Positions 61,601 through 64,000 of a stretch of 64,000 nucleotides of DNA are shown here, in pieces. This stretch comes from Oegoconia quadripuncta. Taxonomy: Eukaryota > Arthropoda > Insecta > Lepidoptera > Autostichidae. The notes under the pieces are model-generated. The model was given only the letters and a program-made list of their open reading frames with translations, had not been told where the DNA came from and ran no database searches. The stretch spans positions 25,300,618 through 25,364,617 of the forward strand of contig OX438747.1 of NCBI GenBank assembly GCA_949316235.1, given 5' to 3'. The translations under genes and the position numbers were made by a program. Within the stretch, counting starts at the first letter, position 1. Each line of letters starts with the position of its first letter.

Positions 61601-63518
61601 CCCAAACACAAGCGCTTAGGAGTCGAAATATCATGGGCCTTCAATACATTATGATGAAACATTGTAATATTCAGATGTGTACTATAGACACGTAACAGAT
61701 GGTAATACTCATGCAAGCCATTAAAACATACAAGTCTTGCAAGCAATAGACATTTTTGATCGGGAGTTAGTAAGTGGAGTGAGAAGGGCGCCCAACTAAT
61801 ACTTCATCGTTTAAGTTAGAAAAAGCTAGCTATTCAGTTTCCGGAATCTGGTCAATGAGTCAGCGTAGATGTCTGATGAGAAATTACTATCATTTAACAG
61901 CCTGGAAAGGCGAGCTACTGGGGAATTTTGGCCTAACGTAGTCTTCCCAGATATAGCACCCAAAACAAATGCAATCCTCAACCCGCATGTCTATATACTG
62001 AGGGTAAATCCTCACACGGATGGGTGGAAAAGAGTTATATATCCAGGAGCGAAATTCCATAGACTTAAAGTGTGTAGTCCATCAGATTGCTTCCAACTTG
62101 AAAATAGTAGTGTAAAGGAAACTTTTCCGTTTACTCCCAGTTCCAGACTTCGTATCGACTCAAGACTTACAAACGGAGATGCTCACAGAGGAGCAGAGGC
62201 GTGTGCTGAACACACTGTCAGATACCGTTGTTTACTCCTTGCTCCGCGAGATAGAACAGAGCCGTTTGCAGCCCGAGAGGCGTAAGAAACGCCTGCCTGA
62301 TGTAAGTAGATGATTAGATATGCTGTGGCAGCTTTAATCAGGGGGATAAATACAAAGTTCGTATGGTTTCTTGCTTTTTCACAGGTGATATTTTTTTGTG
62401 AAACAGTGGTGGTTTAGACATGTTAACTGATTACGTACCTAGTAACGAGGTAAGAAACCGAAAGAAAGACATGAACGCTGACCATAAGTTCTAAGTCGTC
62501 CAGCTAGCGATGCTAAGAATTCCGAAGGATAAGGTCAGGGATGAGGTGTTTCACTAAAAAACGAGAGTTGCTGATGTAGGTTTTTTTTATGCTCAACGGG
62601 TTGGTACTTGACCCCAATCACACCTGATGTTAAGTGAAGATGAGGTCGAAGGTGGAAGCGTACTGACCCGGAAACCCCAACACATTTGGGGGACTCGCTA
62701 TCTTATCTTGCCATAGGCCTTTTCTAAATCCACGAAAAAGGTGTCCTTACAAAAAACTATGTGTTCTCTTTCGCTTAGCAGATTGATCGTAGCGTGCGTG
62801 CTCGCTCATTGCTAACGTTGCCTAACGTCTGATTTTGGAAACTATTGTCGTGGTGATACCTACGCTTTAGTATTTTTAACGTCGATAAAATTATCGCTTT
62901 CTTTTCTAGGCCCAGGCTCGACGTATATAGCAATCGGAAACGCCCGAATTTCAATAAGTGTTTTTGCGAGAAAATGAGTCCCTAGTATCAAATTATCGGT
63001 TTTCTTTTGAATATGCATAAAACCGTTATCAAAAGAATGAGATCGTTAGGACTTGACGACCGAAATCGATTGTGATTTATGTCGAGACTGTAGGCCTCGG
63101 TCACACTAACATATCTCTCTTCAATTTAAGAGCTATGCTCCTGTCGGAGGAGTCCTTGCCACAGTTCTGTACATTCCGCCTTTTCTTTGACTTCCTAATA
63201 CGACACGGCATTTACTTTTACTTGCACTGTGTATGTCCTTTTAGGCTTTCTTCTTCCCCTCCACTTTTCCTTCAATAATGTTCTTGATATATTAACGCGT
63301 TACGGTATAATTTTGTTTAAACTCCATTGTCGATCGGCAGGAGTGTCGCTTCTGCAAGAACAACGGCGAGCGCGAGTCGTACTACCGCTCGCACGTGCTG
63401 AAGGACGCGGGCGGGCGCGTGTGCTGCCCCGTGCTGCGGGCCTTCGTGTGCGCGCGCTGCGGGGCCCGCGGGGACCGGGCCCACACCCTCAAGTACTGCC
63501 CGCTCTCCACCGCCGACG
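49635..63518 (+). CDS. nanos: Nanos-family translational repressor, seven exons reconstructed, 3' end unresolved
   Basis: Exons: 49635-49685, 51674-51782, 52361-52492, 58709-58813, 59762-59884, 62141-62301, 63341-63518. All introns are GT-AG and every junction keeps frame. The model gives at least 286 residues. The C-terminal zinc finger has the exact Nanos spacing C-x2-C-x12-H-x10-C-x7-C-x2-C-x7-H-x4-C (Cys229, 232, His245, Cys256, 264, 267, His275, Cys280). Exon 4 has EDVMQEF followed by NG, matching a segment of Drosophila Nanos. Nanos binds RNA together with Pumilio, recruits deadenylation machinery, and acts in the germline and posterior patterning, in the cytoplasm. The middle is Pro-rich (exon 5) and then a charged, probably helical stretch (exon 6). 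Lepidoptera carry several nanos paralogues and I cannot say which this is. Exons 4-7 are strong; exons 1-3 rest on splice-phase logic. Beyond 63518 lies a tandem array, so the true C-terminus is uncertain. Confidence 0.87.
50165..50386 (+). repeat. SINE-B with degraded head, nanos intron 1
   Basis: B box GCGTTCGAATCCCGCTAG followed by GGCATATGC, then a body through CACAACACAAGCC and GGAACTAGATGGCA. Confidence 0.78.
50730..51062. mobile_element. MITE M3, long form (333 bp), nanos intron 1
   Basis: Inverted termini GGTGTCGATTCGGATGTACA / TGTACATCCGAATCGACACC continue inward (ACGAACTAACTAAATTTAAA and its complement), flanked by TTT on both sides. Long hairpin potential; no transposase. Confidence 0.88.
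51215..51590 (-). repeat. CR1-like LINE 3' coding end, nanos intron 1
   Basis: The minus strand encodes [20 protein letters not shown], then [16 protein letters not shown] and the UTR with GGTGACCCGCATG and GCCGCCCTCTCATATA. It ends 80 bp before nanos exon 2. Confidence 0.78.
51674..51782 (+). CDS. nanos: Nanos exon 2
   Basis: Acceptor TTGCAG ends at 51673 and donor GTAAGT starts at 51783. Phase 0 in, phase 1 out. It encodes residues 18-53, Ser/Asn/Gln-rich with WGSQELQEV and WNPIQLRRP, then one base of Ser54. No stop in this frame. Confidence 0.62.
51885..52085 (-). repeat. LINE/SINE tail, nanos intron 2
   Basis: Contains the common lepidopteran CACTACTGAACATAGGCCTT motif with GAAAACGTCCTCCGTGCGTC. 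I do not see clear coding sequence. Confidence 0.5.
52361..52492 (+). CDS. nanos: Nanos exon 3 (Ala/Pro-rich)
   Basis: All three frames are open across this GC-rich block. Phase picks one: acceptor GCAAAG ending at 52360 accepts the single base left by exon 2, and donor GTATGT at 52493 leaves one base that exon 4 needs. That frame reads [18 protein letters not shown], then SGNYYNLWG and SMLSS. A TGA at 52348 in this frame rules out a longer exon. The acceptor has a weak pyrimidine tract, so the 5' edge is the least certain junction. Confidence 0.6.
52602..52947 (-). repeat. SINE-B interrupted by a short LINE tail
   Basis: SINE-B body and tRNA head (ending ACACCAAACAGGTCGTC), with about 77 bp inserted at 52754-52830 carrying CCATCAGGTGACCCGCATGC. 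The insert is bounded by ATAAC on both sides. Located in nanos intron 3. Confidence 0.82.
53110..53235 (+). repeat. CR1-like LINE 3' tail, nanos intron 3
   Basis: From TTCCTCAAAGGCCGGCAACG to GCCGCCCTCTGATATAAAAT. Confidence 0.75.
53682..54003 (-). repeat. SINE-A, near full length, nanos intron 3
   Basis: T run, tail, body and complete tRNA-like head on the minus strand, antisense to nanos. Confidence 0.88.
54408..54840 (-). repeat. LINE-F-like 3' end, nanos intron 3
   Basis: Antisense copy. The minus strand carries [17 protein letters not shown] remnants, GAGCAACCCCCGAGTGTCTT and a terminal AAATAAAAC. Confidence 0.75.
54876..55134 (-). repeat. SINE-B, full length, nanos intron 3
   Basis: Body and head ending ACACCAAACAGGTCGTC. 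It directly abuts the LINE-F copy at 54408-54840. Confidence 0.85.
55489..55790 (+). repeat. LINE 3' coding end, uninterrupted version of the 28 kb copy
   Basis: Matches 28138-28261 followed directly by 28438-28620, without the insertion. Encodes [14 protein letters not shown](L)G and a [16 protein letters not shown] end, finishing CCATCAGGTGAGATTGTGG. Confidence 0.75.
56130..56420 (+). other. Unclassified coding-like block in nanos intron 3
   Basis: The frame from 56130 reads [20 protein letters not shown], then [20 protein letters not shown], and ends at TGA 56333; a GAGAGGAATAAAACAGCG follows. It may be a retroelement or LTR scrap. Confidence 0.25.
56826..57088 (+). repeat. LINE-F-like 3' end, nanos intron 3
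   Basis: Starts at GCTGGATGATAAGAATGCGT ([11 protein letters not shown]) and ends AACTTACGAAATAAAAC. It is the same subfamily as 54408-54840, in the opposite orientation. Confidence 0.75.
57394..57545 (-). repeat. LINE 3' terminus (CGCTTTATTG family), nanos intron 3
   Basis: Shares TTTGTTTGTAAACGCTTTAT and AACGGCGGACTTATCCCATA with 1472-1560 and continues through TTCTTCCAGTCAACC. Confidence 0.65.
57600..58020 (+). repeat. LINE 3' end related to LINE-F
   Basis: Encodes [17 protein letters not shown], then a UTR with GTGGGTTTCTTGCGCCGCTT and an AAATAAATGCTTGAAGTTTGAA tail-like end. Confidence 0.7.
58207..58412 (+). repeat. Dispersed repeat G, nanos intron 3
   Basis: From TAGCCTTCCGCC to CAAACTTTCGCATTTATAAT, with an internal (AT)n expansion at about 58295-58313. 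A minus-strand relative lies at 27285-27400 (ATAAATGCGAAAGTTTGATT). Confidence 0.75.
58547..58667 (-). repeat. SINE-A tail fragment just upstream of nanos exon 4
   Basis: T run plus the last ~110 bp of the family, ending about 40 bp before the exon 4 acceptor. A further 40-bp scrap of the same tail follows the exon at 58849-58888. Confidence 0.8.
58709..58813 (+). CDS. nanos: Nanos exon 4 (EDVMQEF motif)
   Basis: Acceptor TTTTCGCAG ends at 58708 and donor GTTAGT starts at 58814. It encodes residues 99-132, including [20 protein letters not shown] and ending [11 protein letters not shown]. The DVMQEF-x2-NG block matches a conserved N-terminal patch of insect Nanos proteins. An internal ATG (Met100) could serve as an alternative start. 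Confidence 0.85.
58982..59166 (+). repeat. SINE-C, head partly lost, nanos intron 4
   Basis: Starts at GGTTGCGGGTTCGAATCCCG and runs through GGGACTAGATGATTGGT to ATTTATTATTATTG. Confidence 0.8.
59184..59400 (-). repeat. LINE 3' coding end ([14 protein letters not shown] type)
   Basis: The minus strand encodes [20 protein letters not shown] and [16 protein letters not shown]. It sits in nanos intron 4, immediately after a SINE-C. Confidence 0.75.
59762..59884 (+). CDS. nanos: Nanos exon 5 (Pro-rich linker)
   Basis: Acceptor GTGCAG ends at 59761 and donor GTAAAC starts at 59885. It encodes residues 134-173: [20 protein letters not shown], then a Pro/Arg/Ser-rich stretch ending PSPPSSE. Junction phases match exons 4 and 6. 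Confidence 0.85.
59885..61868. other. Nanos intron 5, repeat-poor AT-rich DNA
   Basis: Two kb of AT-rich sequence with many TGTCAA motifs (60120-60230), a (TA)n run with a CR1-like scrap (60795-60838), and a repeat shared with 8620-8740 and 46605-46690 (ATATTTGTCCTGCTCATTCG block at about 61195). Confidence 0.5.
61869..62285 (+). other. 139-codon ORF overlapping nanos exon 6 in another frame
   Basis: Opens [20 protein letters not shown] and reads through [20 protein letters not shown] before crossing exon 6 in a different frame. The part before 62110 is unusually protein-like for an intron. No family recognised; it may be an old insertion, with the overlap by chance. Confidence 0.25.
62141..62301 (+). 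CDS. nanos: Nanos exon 6 (charged helical segment)
   Basis: Acceptor TTTACTCCCAG ends at 62140 and donor GTAAGT starts at 62302. It encodes residues 175-227: [20 protein letters not shown], then [20 protein letters not shown] and a basic RRKKRLPD just before the zinc finger. It exits in phase 0, as exon 7 needs. Confidence 0.87.
62581..62707 (-). repeat. SINE-A tail fragment, nanos intron 6
   Basis: T run and tail/body portion through ACTCGCTATCTTATCT. Head absent. Confidence 0.8.
62708..63340. other. End of nanos intron 6, no feature recognised
   Basis: AT-rich until the exon 7 acceptor. A chance ORF at 63072 shows no recognisable product. Confidence 0.5.
63341..63518 (+). CDS. nanos: Nanos exon 7 (CCHC-CCHC zinc finger)
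   Basis: Acceptor CGGCAG ends at 63340. It encodes [18 protein letters not shown], then [19 protein letters not shown], then [19 protein letters not shown]. All eight zinc ligands are present at Nanos spacing. A donor-like GTCAGT follows at 63519, but the frame also stays open beyond it into the tandem array, so whether this exon ends here is undecided. Very GC-rich, unlike the flanking intron. Confidence 0.95.
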
Positions 63519-64000
63519 GTCAGTGTGGGCCACTCTCACAGGGCGCTGCGGGGCCCGCGGGGACCGGGCCCGCACCCTCAAGTACTGCCCGCTCTCCACC
63601 GCCGACGGTCAGTGTGGGCCACTCTCACAGGGCGCTGCGGGGCCCGCGGGGACCGGGCCCGCACCCTCAAGTACTGCCCGCTCTTCACCGCCGACGGTCA
63701 GTGTGGGCCACTCTCACAGGGCGCTGCGGGGTCCGCGGGGACCGGGCCCACACCCTCAAGTACTGCCGGCTCTCCACCGCCGACGGTCAGTGTGGGCCAC
63801 TCTCACAGGGCGCTGCGGGGCCCGCGGGGACCGGACCCGCACCCTCAAGTACTGCCCGCTCTCCACCGCCGACGGTCAGTGTGGGCCACTCTCACAGGGC
63901 GCTGCGGGGCCCGCGGGGACCGGGCCCGCACCCTCAAGTACTGCCCGCTCTTCACCGCCGACGGTCAGTGTGGGCCACTCTCACAGGGCGCTGCGGGGCC
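63453..64000 (+). repeat. nanos: 89-bp tandem array copying the second Nanos zinc knuckle plus splice donor
   Basis: From 63453 a unit of exactly 89 bp repeats, with equivalent positions at 63454, 63543, 63632, 63721, 63810, 63899 and 63988 (last cut by the window end). Each unit holds the second-knuckle coding sequence (66 nt), a donor-like GTCAGT and 23 bp ending in acceptor-like CTCTCACAG. Units 1-3 resemble units 4-6 one to one: units 1 and 4 have CCCACACCC; 2, 3, 5 and 6 have CCGCACCC; 3 and 6 have CTCTTCACC. That implies a 267-bp higher-order repeat. Confidence 0.95.

Noticed and set aside
1..64000. CRISPR arrays, operons, phage or plasmid features
   Set aside because: None present; intron-bearing genes and tRNA-derived SINEs show this is an insect nuclear genome.

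Overview
This window is nuclear DNA of an insect, almost certainly a moth or butterfly (Lepidoptera). Three things point there: a 195-residue typical 2-Cys peroxiredoxin with introns that reads like the lepidopteran thioredoxin peroxidase; a Nanos gene with insect-like motifs; and a dense carpet of tRNA-headed SINEs, fragments of RTE/jockey/CR1-like LINEs, a mariner relic and MITEs of the kinds common in Lepidoptera. The sequence is AT-rich and genes are sparse, with small exons far apart. There are no bacterial features (operons, ribosome binding sites, CRISPR) and no intact viral element.

Layout. 1-21 kb is mostly transposon debris and AT-rich DNA. It holds one unrecognised minus-strand coding-like block (903-1197), a clean retroelement insertion with a 14-bp target duplication (1891-2279), a GC-rich island with a perfect RFX-type X-box (about 13.84-13.95 kb), a long CT/GT microsatellite (14.82-14.94 kb) and a mobile-element ORF (16.8-17.2 kb). 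21.0-30.0 kb may hold an unrecognised plus-strand gene: a GC-rich leader with a strong splice donor (21.0-21.12 kb), a first coding exon with a basic/acidic N-terminus (21577-21671) and, in compatible phase, a possible terminal exon (29610-29823).

33.55-42.17 kb is the peroxiredoxin gene: four coding exons, all joining in phase. Its introns are packed with transposons. A LINE end supplies the sequence just before the exon 2 acceptor, and two SINEs of one family sit about 20 bp after the exon 2 and exon 3 donors. Two nearly identical direct repeats, 6.27 kb apart, flank exons 2-4.

49.6-64.0 kb is a Nanos gene on the plus strand. I reconstruct seven exons with consistent splice phases, from an ATG at 49635 to the CCHC-CCHC zinc-finger exon at 63341-63518. 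The second half of the zinc finger, with the following splice donor, is then repeated in tandem every 89 bp to the end of the window. A three-unit (267 bp) higher-order pattern keeps reading frame. This is the most unusual structure here.

The two clear genes have unrelated jobs, peroxide removal and germline/posterior translational repression, and nothing suggests they work together. Repeat names used below (SINE-A to D, LINE-F, M1-M3, U) are labels for families recognised by comparing copies inside this window; they are not database names.
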